A stretch of 64,000 nt of DNA from Microbacterium algeriense (GTDB taxonomy: Bacteria; Actinomycetota; Actinomycetes; Actinomycetales; Microbacteriaceae). The DNA lies in the NCBI RefSeq assembly GCF_008868005.1, contig NZ_WAAO01000003.1, positions 620,001 through 684,000 of the forward strand, read 5' to 3'. Under the pieces are notes generated by a model. That model had not been told where the DNA came from. It searched no databases and saw only the letters and a list, made by a program, of their open reading frames with translations. Below are positions 8,995 to 18,071 of the stretch, piece by piece; within the stretch, counting starts at the first letter, position 1, and every line of letters begins with the position of its first letter. The position numbers and the translations under genes are program-made.

Positions 8995-11073
8995 TCAGCG
9001 GGAGCGCCAGAGCAGCCAGACGAAGTACGGGGCGCCGATCAGCGCGACCACGAGACCCGCCGGAAGCTGCGCGGGGGCGATCACCGTCCGGCCGATCGTG
9101 TCCGCGATGCCCACGAGCAGACCGCCGAGGAGCACCGCCGTCGGGATGACCCGCGAGTGCCGGGCCCCCACCAGGGCCCGCGCGGCGTGCGGTGCCACGA
9201 GCCCCACGAAGCCGATGACCCCGATCGCCGTCACGCTCAGCGCCGCGAGGATCGCCGCCACCAGCAGCAGCGTCAGCCGGACGGGCTCCAGGCGGATGCC
9301 GACCAGTCGCGGCGTGTCCTCATCGAGCGACAGCACATCGAGCTCCCGGCGACTCATCACCACGAACGGCACCGCGATCACGAGGACGATCGCCAGCGGG
9401 ATGACCTGCTCCCACACCCGCCCGTACGTCGTCCCGGAGAGCCAGGTGTAGATCTTCGGGGTGTCCCACGGGTTCGAGCGCAGCAGGAAGAAGGTCGTGA
9501 GGGAGACCGTGAAGTACGACACCCCGATGCCGATCAGCAGGAACCGGTCCGCATTCAGGCCTCCCCGCCACGAGAGCAGGTAGACGAGGGCGAAGGCGAG
9601 CAGCGAACCGGTGACGGCCCCCGCGATCATCCCGCCCGTCGACGACGTGATGCTCGTGAGCACCAACACCGCGCCGAGCCCGCCGCCGCCGGTGACGCCG
9701 AGGATGCTGGGATCCGCCAGCGGGTTGCGGCTCACGCCCTGGATCACGGCGCCGGAGAGCGCGAGCGCTGCGCCGGCGACGACGGCGGCCACGATCCGCG
9801 GCGCCCGCTCGTCGAGGGCGAAGGCGATGGGCGCGGGAGCCTGCCCCTGCAGCCACAGCGCGATGTCGCCGGTGAGCAGCCAGGTGTGCCCGGCCAGCAG
9901 TCCGAGCAGCAGCACCCCGACCACGCCGAGGGCGACGAGGGCGAGGGTGATCCGGAAGCGCAGACGGCTGCGGACGCCGAAGCGCACCCGCGGAGGCTCG
10001 CGCGTGGGCCCGGCGTCGCGGAGGCGTCGGGCCATGAGCACGAGCACGATCGCGCCGAGCAGCGTCGTCGCGACGCCGGTCGGGATGAGGATCGCGGCCT
10101 CCGCGCCGATGAGCGCGCGCAGGAGGGCGTCGGAGAGGATGACGACGAGCGCGCCGAGGAGGCCGGCCGCGGGGATCAGCAGCACATGGCGGTTCAGGCT
10201 CGGCACCACGCGGGTCAGCAGCCGCGCGAGCACCGGCGCGCACAGCCCGACGAATCCCATCGGCCCGGCGAGGGTCACCGCGACCGCCGTCAGGGTGACC
10301 GCGAGCAGGATCCCGATGGCCCTGGTCGACCGGATCGGCACGCCGAGCGACGAGGCGGTGTCGTCTCCCAGGGACAGGATGTCGAGGCGCCGCGCGAGGA
10401 CGAGGGCCAGCACCGTGACGACCACGACGACCGGCGCCGCCTGCAGGAAAGCGGTGAGTCCGAGCTGCGACAGGCTCCCGCTTCCCCACGCCAGCAGTCC
10501 CTTGGTCTCCTCGTCGAACAGGATGAGCAGGGTCGAGGTCGCGGCCTGGAAGGCGAGCGCCAGCGCGGTGCCCGCGAGGATGAGGCGGGTCGTGGACGAC
10601 CCCGCCCCGCCGGCGAGTCCGAGCACGATGCCCGCGGCGACGATGCCGCCCGCGAACGCCACCGCGCCGGAGGCCCAGACCGGCACGGCGATCCCGAACG
10701 CCGCGAGCGCCGTGACGGCGAGGTAGGCGCCGGCGGTCACCCCGAGCGTGTCCGGCGACGCGAGGGCGTTGCGGGCGAGGGACTGCAGCAGGATGCCGGC
10801 GACGCCGAGGGCCACGCCCACCGCGACGCCGGCGGCGAGCCGCGGCACCCGCGAACCCCAGAGGACGTCGGTGTCGGCGAACACGGCGCCGCTCGTGCCC
10901 TGCGTGAGGTGCCAGCAGGCGACCGCGACCAGCACGACGGCGAGCGCGATGAGCACACCGACGCCCGTCCACACCGCCGGTTTCCGACCCTCCGCCCCCA
11001 CGGGGACGGCGGACGGCGGAGCGGCGGGCTCCGCCGTCGCCGTCGTGTCGTCGAGGCGGAGGGTCTCCGTCAC
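8995..11073 (-). CDS. Ferric-siderophore ABC permease, fused double-domain (FhuB type)
   Basis: 692 residues from GTG 11073, which overlaps the stop of the binding-protein gene (GTGA). Two FecCD permease domains lie in tandem (about 30-350 and 360-690). Each carries the family block after its second helices: QSLARNALASPDTLGVTAGA in the first, QGVSRNPLADPSILGVTGGG in the second. The protein supplies both transmembrane halves of an importer in one chain, as FhuB does in E. coli. It forms an operon with the lipoprotein at 11070 and the ATPase at 12126. The same frame stays open upstream to 12495, but that part is a shadow of those two genes. Confidence 0.93.
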   Translation of the reverse strand: MTETLRLDDTTATAEPAAPPSAVPVGAEGRKPAVWTGVGVLIALAVVLVAVACWHLTQGTSGAVFADTDVLWGSRVPRLAAGVAVGVALGVAGILLQSLARNALASPDTLGVTAGAYLAVTALAAFGIAVPVWASGAVAFAGGIVAAGIVLGLAGGAGSSTTRLILAGTALALAFQAATSTLLILFDEETKGLLAWGSGSLSQLGLTAFLQAAPVVVVVTVLALVLARRLDILSLGDDTASSLGVPIRSTRAIGILLAVTLTAVAVTLAGPMGFVGLCAPVLARLLTRVVPSLNRHVLLIPAAGLLGALVVILSDALLRALIGAEAAILIPTGVATTLLGAIVLVLMARRLRDAGPTREPPRVRFGVRSRLRFRITLALVALGVVGVLLLGLLAGHTWLLTGDIALWLQGQAPAPIAFALDERAPRIVAAVVAGAALALSGAVIQGVSRNPLADPSILGVTGGGGLGAVLVLTSITSSTGGMIAGAVTGSLLAFALVYLLSWRGGLNADRFLLIGIGVSYFTVSLTTFFLLRSNPWDTPKIYTWLSGTTYGRVWEQVIPLAIVLVIAVPFVVMSRRELDVLSLDEDTPRLVGIRLEPVRLTLLLVAAILAALSVTAIGVIGFVGLVAPHAARALVGARHSRVIPTAVLLGGLLVGIADTIGRTVIAPAQLPAGLVVALIGAPYFVWLLWRSR

Positions 11074-12101
11074 TTCGAGAGCACCTCGACGTAGCCGTCG
11101 ATGATCTGCTCGGTCGAGCGCGGGCCGCCGAAGGTCCAGATGCCGGCCGGGAACGCGGTCAGACGGTCCTCCGCCACCGCGGGGAGCGAGGTCCAGGCGG
11201 GGTTGTCCGCGAGGGCGTCGACGAAGCTCTCCGAATCCGGGTCCTCGGTGCCGGTGTAGAACAGGTTCGCGTCGCCGACCGTCGTCATGCCCTCGACATC
11301 GGTCTGCCCGAGGCCGTATACGGGGTCGACCTCCCCGGTCCAGGCGTTCGTCAACCCGAGCTCCTCGCCCACCTCGCCGACGAGCGAGCCCTGGCCGAAC
11401 GGACGCAGCGCCACGTTGCCGCCGTCGACCCAGCCGTCGAAGAACACGAAGTCGGTGGTGGCGAGGTCGCGGTCGGCGAGCTCGGCCTTCGCGGTGTCGA
11501 GGTGCTCCTGGAAGGCGTCGGTGACGACCTCGGCGCGCTCCTCGCGGCCGGTGACCTGCGCGATGAGGTCGAAGGTGTTCAGCATCTTGGCGATCGGGTC
11601 CTTCGCATCGGCGCCGACCGTCGCGAGCACGGGCACGTCGTAGGCCTCGAGCTGCGCGACGATGGGGTCGTCCGCGGCGTTGACCTCGACGATCACGAGG
11701 TCGGGGTCGGTGCCGAACAGCGTCTCCAGGTTCGGCTCCTGGCGGGTGCCCACGTCGACGACGCCCTCCGGCAGCTCCTCGGCCGTCACCCAGGTGCTGT
11801 AGCCCTCGGCGTCGGCCACCGCGACGGGCGTGACGCAGAGCGACAGGGCGTCCTCGATCTGCTGCCACTCGAGCACCGCGATGCGCTCGGCCGGCTTGTC
11901 GAGCTCGACCGTGCGGCCGAGGTCGTCGGTGACGGAGACCGCCCCGGTCGAGGTGCTCGTCGTGTCGTCCGTGCAGCCCGCGCTCGTCGAGGTCGGGGCG
12001 TCCGATCCCTGGGCGGACGGCGTCTGCGTGGTGCCACAGCCGGCGAGCGCGAGGGTGAGGGCGCCGCCGAGGGCGAGCACGGCGAGGGGGGTCTTCTTCA
12101 T
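11070..12101 (-). CDS. Iron-siderophore binding lipoprotein
   Basis: 343 residues. A basic N-terminus, hydrophobic core and lipobox LALAGC (Cys 22) mark a lipoprotein anchored outside the membrane. The mature part has the periplasmic-binding-protein class III pattern: VSVTDDLGRTVELDKPAERIAVLEW near the start and FGTDPDLVIVE in the first lobe. It should capture ferric siderophore for the fused permease whose start codon overlaps its stop. A purine-rich GAAGGAACC precedes the ATG. Which siderophore it binds cannot be read from sequence. Confidence 0.92.
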   Translation of the reverse strand: MKKTPLAVLALGGALTLALAGCGTTQTPSAQGSDAPTSTSAGCTDDTTSTSTGAVSVTDDLGRTVELDKPAERIAVLEWQQIEDALSLCVTPVAVADAEGYSTWVTAEELPEGVVDVGTRQEPNLETLFGTDPDLVIVEVNAADDPIVAQLEAYDVPVLATVGADAKDPIAKMLNTFDLIAQVTGREERAEVVTDAFQEHLDTAKAELADRDLATTDFVFFDGWVDGGNVALRPFGQGSLVGEVGEELGLTNAWTGEVDPVYGLGQTDVEGMTTVGDANLFYTGTEDPDSESFVDALADNPAWTSLPAVAEDRLTAFPAGIWTFGGPRSTEQIIDGYVEVLSK

Positions 12102-12125
12102 CGGTGGTTCCTTCAGGGGTCGGGA

Positions 12126-12965
12126 TCAGGAGGCGGAGGGAGTGCGGAGGCGACCGTGGTGGCGGCCGCGCGGACGCACCCGCACCAGGCCGGTCTCCTC
12201 GTCGAGGGCGGTGTCGATGCGCAGGCCGTACACATGCGACAGGTTCTCGCCGGTGAGGACTTCGGCGGGAGCCCCCGCCGCGTGCACCCGCCCTCGGTGC
12301 ATCAGCACGACGTCGTCGGCGACCGAGGCGGCGTGGTCGAGGTCGTGCAGCACGACGCCGAGCGCGGTGCCGTGGTCGTCGGCGAGCTCCCGCACCAGGT
12401 CGAGGGTCTCCACCTGGTAGCGCAGGTCGAGGTGGTTGGTCGGCTCGTCCAGCAGCAGCACCCCGGTGTCCTGGGCGAGCGCGGTCGCCAGCCACACGCG
12501 CTGCAGCTCGCCGCCGGAGAGCTGGTCGACCGGGCGGGCGGCCATGGCGGACAGTCCGGTGAGGGCGAGGGCACGCGCCACGGCGGCGCGGTCGGCGTCG
12601 CTCACGCCGGAGAAGCGTCCGCGGTGCGGGTGCCGCCCGTACGCGACGACGTCGGAGACCTCGATCCCGGACGGGTGCGGCCGGGACTGCGACAGCATCG
12701 CGACGGTCTTCGCGAACTCCTTGGCGGAGAGGGCGGCGGCGTCGCGCTTCTCCGCGCCGCCGACACGCACGGTCCCCGCCTCGATGCGGTGCAGCCGCGC
12801 GAGGGCGCGGAGGACGGTCGACTTCCCGCTGCCGTTGGGCCCGATCAGCGCGGTCACCCGGCCTGGCGCGAGGCGCAGGGAGACGTCGTGCACGACGCGG
12901 GTGCGGCCGTAGCCGAGGACGAGGGATTCCCCCTCCAGGCTGTGGCGATCCACGGTGTCGGTCAT
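12126..12965 (-). CDS. Siderophore ABC transporter ATP-binding protein (with fused permease)
   Basis: 279 residues from ATG 12965, one base after the stop of the siderophore-interacting protein gene. Walker A GPNGSGKST, signature LSGGELQR, Walker B LLLDEPTNHLD and the switch His in VLHDLDHA are all present. It energises uptake by the double permease. The gene order (reductase, ATPase, binding protein, permease) makes one iron-uptake operon. Confidence 0.93.
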   Translation of the reverse strand: MTDTVDRHSLEGESLVLGYGRTRVVHDVSLRLAPGRVTALIGPNGSGKSTVLRALARLHRIEAGTVRVGGAEKRDAAALSAKEFAKTVAMLSQSRPHPSGIEVSDVVAYGRHPHRGRFSGVSDADRAAVARALALTGLSAMAARPVDQLSGGELQRVWLATALAQDTGVLLLDEPTNHLDLRYQVETLDLVRELADDHGTALGVVLHDLDHAASVADDVVLMHRGRVHAAGAPAEVLTGENLSHVYGLRIDTALDEETGLVRVRPRGRHHGRLRTPSAS

Positions 12966-12966
12966 C

Positions 12967-13929
12967 TCAGCCCCGCATGGCGACGCCGCGGCGCCAGTAG
13001 CCCATGAACGCGACCTGCCCGCGGTCGATGCCGAGGTCCTTGACCAGGTGGCGGCGCAGAGTGGTGACGACGCCGCTCTCCCCTGCGATCCAGAAGTAGC
13101 GCTCGGCCGGAGCGGTCCGCGGTGCGAGGTCCTCCCCGAGACCCGAATACTCCGGGGTCTCCCACAGCAGGTCCTCACTGTCGATGTCGGTCACGCTGAT
13201 CGCGTCGGTGGCATCGGCGTCGCCGAGGTATCCGAGCACCGCGGGGATGAGGCGCAGACCGTGCGGCTCCCCCGCATCCCGCGGCAGCCAGTGCACCTCC
13301 ACGCCCGCGGGCGCCTCGATGCGCAGGATGTCGGCGGGCGAGGGCACCTCGATGAAGGCGACGCCGCGCAGGTCGCGGGGGGCGTCCTCCAGGATGCGGG
13401 CGATCGCCGGAGCGGCCGTCTCGTCCCCGGCCAGCACGACCGAGTCGGCGGTGCCCGGCGCGTACTCCGCTCCCCCGTGCGCATCGACGTCGACGCCGCG
13501 GCGGGGTCCGACGAGGTACAGCTCCTGCCCGACCGCGGCCCGGCTCGCCCACAGCGATGCGGGACCGGTGAGCCCGGGCTCGAGGTGCAGCACGAAGTCG
13601 ATGTCCACCTCCGTGCCACCGTCCGCATCGAGCCGCAGCTCCCGGACCGAGTAGGTGCGCATCGACCCGCGCTCGTCCTCCGGGACGGCGAGGAACGCCT
13701 GCCACCAGCTGTCCGAGCTCCGGTCGAGGTCGGGGAGCACGCCGGATGCGGGCGGGAAGACGAGCTTGACCCGGCTGTCGAACACCTCGCCGGGGGTGCC
13801 GAACTCGAACAGCTCGTCGCCGCCGAAGGTGACCCGCACGAAGGACGGGGAGACGCGGGTGACGGCCCGCACCTCGGCGCGGGTGAGGATGTACGTCGGG
13901 CGCTCGGTCGTGGTGGTCTCAGCGGACAT
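12967..13929 (-). CDS. Siderophore-interacting protein (flavin-dependent ferric reductase)
   Basis: 320 residues, SIP/ViuB family. The FAD-binding barrel contains the flavin motif RTYSVRELR (about residue 90). Next comes the nucleotide-binding lobe with VLAGDETAAPAIARILED, and a C-terminal block FWIAGESGVVTTLRRHLV with the trailing MGYWRRG typical of the family. These cytoplasmic enzymes reduce ferric siderophores with NAD(P)H so that iron is released after import. Position between two importer gene sets suggests it serves both. Its first 11 bp overlap the end of the second ATPase gene. Confidence 0.93.
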   Translation of the reverse strand: MSAETTTTERPTYILTRAEVRAVTRVSPSFVRVTFGGDELFEFGTPGEVFDSRVKLVFPPASGVLPDLDRSSDSWWQAFLAVPEDERGSMRTYSVRELRLDADGGTEVDIDFVLHLEPGLTGPASLWASRAAVGQELYLVGPRRGVDVDAHGGAEYAPGTADSVVLAGDETAAPAIARILEDAPRDLRGVAFIEVPSPADILRIEAPAGVEVHWLPRDAGEPHGLRLIPAVLGYLGDADATDAISVTDIDSEDLLWETPEYSGLGEDLAPRTAPAERYFWIAGESGVVTTLRRHLVKDLGIDRGQVAFMGYWRRGVAMRG

Positions 13930-14719
13930 GGTGCCTCCCGATGGGTGTGACCATCGGCTTGCCGGAGACCGGGTCGATGGTGATCTGATTGGCGAGGCCG
14001 AAGACCTCTTCGACGAGTTCGGCGGTGACGACGTCCTGCGGGGCTCCGACGGCGTGCACGCGTCCGTCCTTCATGGCGACCAGCTCGTCGGCATAGCGCG
14101 CGGCGAGGTTGAGGTCGTGCAGCACCATCACGATGGTCGTGCCGCGCGAGACGCTCAGGTCGGTGAGCAGGTCGAGCACCTCCACCTGGTGGGCGACATC
14201 GAGGAACGTGGTCGGCTCGTCCAGCAGCAGGATGTCTGTCTCCTGCGCGAGGGCCATCGCGATCCACACCCGCTGCCGCTGGCCGCCGGAGAGCTCGTCG
14301 ACGCTGCGGTCCGCGAGCTCGGTGATGCCGGTCGCGTCGAGGGCGTCGGCGACCACCTCGTAGTCGTGCGTGCTCCACCGGGCCAGCATCTTCTGATGCG
14401 GGTGCCTTCCACGGCCGACGAGGTCGGCGACGGCGATGCCCTCCGGCGCGACGGGAGACTGGGGAAGCAGCCCGAGGATGCGCGCGACCTCCTTGGTGGG
14501 CCGCGTGTGCACCGACCTCCCGTCGAGCACGATCTGCCCGGCGGTCGGCGACAGCAGCCGGGCGAGCGAGCGCAGCAGCGTCGACTTGCCGCATCCGTTC
14601 GCCCCCACGATGGTCGTGATCTTCCCTGGTGCGATCTGCAGGTCGAGTCCGTCGATGACGGTGCGGTCGCCGTAGGCGAGCGTCACCCCGTCGGCCGACA
14701 GGCTGTGGGACACGGTCAT
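13919..14719 (-). CDS. Second siderophore ABC transporter ATP-binding protein (FepC type)
   Basis: 266 residues from ATG 14719. Walker A GANGCGKST, signature LSGGQRQR, Walker B LLLDEPTTFLD and VLHDLNLAARYADE are typical of FepC/FecE ATPases. The start overlaps the stop of the upstream permease (ATGA), and the stop overlaps the start of the siderophore-interacting protein gene. It belongs to the second importer, with two separate permeases rather than a fused one. Confidence 0.93.
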   Translation of the reverse strand: MTVSHSLSADGVTLAYGDRTVIDGLDLQIAPGKITTIVGANGCGKSTLLRSLARLLSPTAGQIVLDGRSVHTRPTKEVARILGLLPQSPVAPEGIAVADLVGRGRHPHQKMLARWSTHDYEVVADALDATGITELADRSVDELSGGQRQRVWIAMALAQETDILLLDEPTTFLDVAHQVEVLDLLTDLSVSRGTTIVMVLHDLNLAARYADELVAMKDGRVHAVGAPQDVVTAELVEEVFGLANQITIDPVSGKPMVTPIGRHHVR

Positions 14720-15807
14720 AGCGAACCCCCGGAGCGGTTGGTGCGGATGAGCAGGTAGATCAGGTACGGCGCGCCGACGACACCGGTGATGACGCCGACC
14801 GGGTAGCGGGTGCCGAAGACGAACTGGCCGATCAGGTCTCCGCCGAGCACGAGCACCGCGCCGACGAACGCCGACGGCAGCAGCAGGTTGGCGCCGGGGC
14901 CGGTGATGCGCGCGGCGATCGGTCCCGCCATGAAGGCGACGAACGCGATCGGCCCGGTCGCCGCGGTGGCGAACGCCAGCAGGGCGACCGCACCGAGGAT
15001 GAGCAGGAGCCGCGTCGCGTTCACCCGGATGCCGAGGCCGGCGGCCGAGTCGTCGCCGAGCTGCAGGGCGCCCAGCGCGCGGCCCTGAGAGAGCATCAGC
15101 GGCACGATCACCGCCGCGGCGATCGCCATCGGCAGCACCCGCTCCCAGGAGGCGTTGTTGAGGCTTCCGGTCAGCCACTGCATCGCCGTCTGGATGTCCC
15201 AGTTCGCCGCGCGCGACAGCAGGTACGAGATGACGCTCTGCAGCATGGCGGCGACGCCGATGCCGATCAGGATGAGGCGGGTACCGGCGAAGCCGCCCTT
15301 GATGGAGAGCAGGTAGATCGCCAGGGCCGTGACGATCGCGCCGCCGAGGGCGAACAGCGAGACGACCGGACCGTTGAGCGACAGCACCACGATCCCGAAC
15401 ACCGCGGCCGCGCCGGCGCCGTTCGAGATGCCGATGATGTCGGGCGAGGCGAGCGGGTTGCGCAGCATGGTCTGGAAGCACACGCCGGCCATGCCGAAGC
15501 CGATCCCGGTGAGGACGGCCAGGACGGCGCGCGGCAGGCGCAGGTCGCCGACGGTGAAGGAGGCGCCGGGCACGGTCTCGCCGAGGATGACGCGGATCAC
15601 CTCATCGGGCGTGTAGAACGTGTTGCCGACCATCAGGGCGACCGCGAAGAGCACGAACAGTACGATGCCGAGGACGATCGTCGCGACGGCGTGGCGACGG
15701 TGACGCGACCGCCGGCCTGCCACGATGCGCGCGACCCTCGTCGCGGCGGGCTCATCCACCCGCTCGAGCGTGTGCTCGGTGTGCTCGGTGTGCTCCGTCA
15801 TGCTCAC
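14716..15807 (-). CDS. Siderophore ABC permease, second subunit (FepG/FecD type)
   Basis: 363 residues from GTG 15807, whose bases overlap the preceding stop; ATG 15801, two codons later, is an equally possible start. FecCD family: about nine hydrophobic segments, the conserved LRNPLASPDIIGISNGAGAA loop and C-terminal GAPYLIYLL. The N-terminus carries the triplet TEH three times, read from a 9-bp tandem repeat. It pairs with the permease at 15804. Confidence 0.92.
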   Translation of the reverse strand: MSMTEHTEHTEHTLERVDEPAATRVARIVAGRRSRHRRHAVATIVLGIVLFVLFAVALMVGNTFYTPDEVIRVILGETVPGASFTVGDLRLPRAVLAVLTGIGFGMAGVCFQTMLRNPLASPDIIGISNGAGAAAVFGIVVLSLNGPVVSLFALGGAIVTALAIYLLSIKGGFAGTRLILIGIGVAAMLQSVISYLLSRAANWDIQTAMQWLTGSLNNASWERVLPMAIAAAVIVPLMLSQGRALGALQLGDDSAAGLGIRVNATRLLLILGAVALLAFATAATGPIAFVAFMAGPIAARITGPGANLLLPSAFVGAVLVLGGDLIGQFVFGTRYPVGVITGVVGAPYLIYLLIRTNRSGGSL

Positions 15808-16847
15808 AGCTCACGCACCTTCTGCCGGCGGACGATCCAGATGAAGAACGGGGCGCCGATGACGGCCGTGATGATGCCGACCTGGATCTCCTCGGACGAC
15901 GGCGCGATGACCCGGCCGACGATGTCGCTCGCGGTCAGCAGCGCGGCTCCGGCGATGGCCGAGAACGGCAGCAGCCAGCGGTGATCGGTCCCCACGAGCA
16001 TGCGGCAGACGTGCGGGATGATCAGCCCCACGAATCCGATGGGCCCGGCGATCGCGGTCGCGGCTCCGGCGAGGATCACCGCGCCGAGCGCGGAGATCAT
16101 GCGCGTGCGGAACACGTTCTCGCCCAGCCCCTTGGCCATCTCGTCACCCAGCGCGAGGGAGTTCATCCCCCGCGCGCACAGGAAGCAGATGAGGGCGCCG
16201 ACGGCGAGGACCGGGGCGGTGAGGGCGATGCGCGGCCACTCCGCCCCGCCGACCCCGCCGATCTGCCAGGACTGGAAGGTCTGCAGCAGGTCGACCCGCG
16301 GCAGCATGACCGCGCTGATGAGCGAGGCGAAGGCGGCGGAGGTGGCGGCGCCGGCGAGTGCGAGCTTGAGCGGCGTGGCTCCGCCGCGCCCGAGCGAGCC
16401 CACGGCGTACACGAACACGGCGGCGAGGCCCGCCCCGGCGATCGCGAAGGCCATCTGGCCGTACGGGTTCGCGAGACCGAAGAAGGCGATGCCGAGGACG
16501 ACGGCGAGCGACGCGCCGTTGGAGACGCCGAGGATGCCGGGGTCGGCGATGGGGTTGCGCGTCACCGCCTGCATGGTCGCGCCGGCGAGGGCGAGCGCCG
16601 CCCCGACGAGGAGGGCGAGCACCGTGCGGGGGATGCGCTTGACGATCGCGGCCTGGGCGATGGTATCGGTGTGTCCGTTGAGCGCGGCGACGATGTCGTC
16701 GACCGTGACCGCCCGCACCCCGAAGGAGATCGACATCACGCACAGCACGAGGAGGACGACCGCCCCGATTACCAGCCAGAGGGTGCGCCGGAGCACCGGA
16801 CGCCGCAGGTCTGCGGCGTCCGGTGCGAGGACGGTTGCTGTGGTCAC
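15804..16847 (-). CDS. Siderophore ABC permease, first subunit (FepD/FecC type)
   Basis: 347 residues, FecCD family, with TRNPIADPGILGVSNGASLA and the C-terminal GAPFFIWIV. About nine membrane segments. With its neighbour it forms the heterodimeric channel of the second ferric-siderophore importer. It lies 30 bp downstream of the binding-protein gene in the same operon. Confidence 0.92.
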   Translation of the reverse strand: MTTATVLAPDAADLRRPVLRRTLWLVIGAVVLLVLCVMSISFGVRAVTVDDIVAALNGHTDTIAQAAIVKRIPRTVLALLVGAALALAGATMQAVTRNPIADPGILGVSNGASLAVVLGIAFFGLANPYGQMAFAIAGAGLAAVFVYAVGSLGRGGATPLKLALAGAATSAAFASLISAVMLPRVDLLQTFQSWQIGGVGGAEWPRIALTAPVLAVGALICFLCARGMNSLALGDEMAKGLGENVFRTRMISALGAVILAGAATAIAGPIGFVGLIIPHVCRMLVGTDHRWLLPFSAIAGAALLTASDIVGRVIAPSSEEIQVGIITAVIGAPFFIWIVRRQKVREL

Positions 16848-16877
16848 TGCGTCACTCCGCGGAGGCGGATCGAGCGA

Positions 16878-17903
16878 TTACGGAGCGAGCGGAGCGGCCA
16901 GGAGTCCGAGGTAGTCGCTCAGCCCCCACGGGATGGACAGCGGCGACGGGTTGGCCGACGCGGCGATCGGGGTGGCGTCCGGCAGGACCGCGATGCGACC
17001 CTCGGCGATGGCGGGGATCTTCGACAGCAGCGGGTCGGCCTGCAGCAGGGGGATGATCGAGTCGTCGCCGTAGGTGATGAACAGGTCGACGTCGTCGAAC
17101 TTCTGCGCTTCCTCGGCGCTGACGCTCAAGTAGAACTGCGTGCTGTCCTTGTTCTCCTCGACGATCGCCGGCAGCGGCAGTCCGAGTTCGTGCAGGTACC
17201 CGGGGCGCGTGTCGATCGCGGTGTAGTAGCCGACCTGGCTGAGGTCGGTCGGATCGATGTAGGAGAAGAGGACCTTCTTGTCCTTCAGGATGCTGTTCTC
17301 CTCGAGCGCCTTGTCGGCATCGGCGTGCAGCTGCTCGATGAGCGCCTCGCCCTCCTTCTCGAGGCCGAGCGCCTTGGAGTCCAGCTCGATCATGTCGTCG
17401 ACCGACGTGCCCCAGGCGACCTTGGGGAAGGCGACGACCGGAGCGATCTTGGAGAGGGTGTCGTACTCCTCCTGCGTGAGGCCGGAGTAGGCGGCGAGGA
17501 TCACGTCGGGCTCGGTGTCGGCGACGGCCTCGTAGTCGATGCCGTCCGTCTCGTCGAACAGCACGGGGGTCTCGGCCCCCAGCTCGTCGAGCTTCTCCTC
17601 GACCCAGGGCAGCACGCCGTTGTCGTCGTCATCTCCCCAGGTGGCCTTGCTCATGCCGACGGGCACGATGCCCAGGGCCAGCGGCACCTCGTGGTTCGCC
17701 CACGCGATCGTCGCGACGCGCTCGGGCTTCTCCGAGATCGTCGTCTCGCCGTAGACGTGCTCGACCGTGACCGGGAACGCGTCGTCGGAAGCCGGGTTGC
17801 CGCCGGACGGGGCCGTCGACTCCGGCGCGGAGGAGGCGCAGGCGGAGAGGCCGACGGCGAGCGCGGCGGCCGCGCCGATGGCGAGGATTCGAGAGATGCG
17901 CAC
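16878..17903 (-). CDS. Second iron-siderophore binding lipoprotein
   Basis: 341 residues. Signal peptide ending in lipobox VGLSAC (Cys 22). The mature protein has the class III binding-protein motifs VEHVYGETTISEKPERVATI and EPDVILAAYSGLT, as in catecholate or mixed siderophore binders (FepB/FatB/DesE types). It is the first gene of the second importer operon. Two DtxR-like boxes lie 59-104 bp upstream of its start, so the whole run 17903 to 8995 is probably repressed by iron. Confidence 0.92.
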   Translation of the reverse strand: MRISRILAIGAAAALAVGLSACASSAPESTAPSGGNPASDDAFPVTVEHVYGETTISEKPERVATIAWANHEVPLALGIVPVGMSKATWGDDDDNGVLPWVEEKLDELGAETPVLFDETDGIDYEAVADTEPDVILAAYSGLTQEEYDTLSKIAPVVAFPKVAWGTSVDDMIELDSKALGLEKEGEALIEQLHADADKALEENSILKDKKVLFSYIDPTDLSQVGYYTAIDTRPGYLHELGLPLPAIVEENKDSTQFYLSVSAEEAQKFDDVDLFITYGDDSIIPLLQADPLLSKIPAIAEGRIAVLPDATPIAASANPSPLSIPWGLSDYLGLLAAPLAP

Positions 17904-17961
17904 AGGCGTTCCCTTCGGTGTGGTTTCGGGTGAGCGGCGCAGAACGCGCCTCGGCCTTTGG

Positions 17962-17980
17962 TAAGCCTGGCCTAATCTAA
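17962..17980. promoter_or_regulatory. DtxR/IdeR-like iron box 1
   Basis: Read on the minus strand, TTAGATTAGGCCAGGCTTA matches the classical 19-bp iron box TTAGGTTAGGCTAACCTAA at about 14 positions. It lies 59-77 bp upstream of the second siderophore-binding gene. Confidence 0.6.
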
Positions 17981-17988
17981 CACGGAGG

Positions 17989-18007
17989 TTAGGTGAACCT
18001 CACCTCG
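17989..18007. promoter_or_regulatory. DtxR/IdeR-like iron box 2
   Basis: TTAGGTGAACCTCACCTCG matches the iron box at about 13 of 19 positions, with the left half TTAGGT intact. It begins 8 bp beyond box 1; paired boxes often flank iron-repressed promoters. Confidence 0.5.
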
Positions 18008-18019
18008 ACCACATGCGAA

Positions 18020-18053
18020 AAGCCGGCCGGATCCGTGAGGATCCGGCCGGCTT
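18020..18053 (-). terminator. Terminator of the cold-shock gene
   Basis: AAGCCGGCCGGATCC and GGATCCGGCCGGCTT form a perfect 15-bp stem with loop GTGA, 18 bp past the csp stop. On the minus strand it is followed by TTTTCGCAT. Confidence 0.85.
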
Positions 18054-18071
18054 CAGGAAGTCAGCGCGCGC

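Noticed and set aside
8995..12495. A single 1166-codon open frame on the minus strand
   Set aside because: Only the part from GTG 11073 is permease. The upstream part is the out-of-frame shadow of the binding-protein and ATPase genes, which have full motifs in their own frames.
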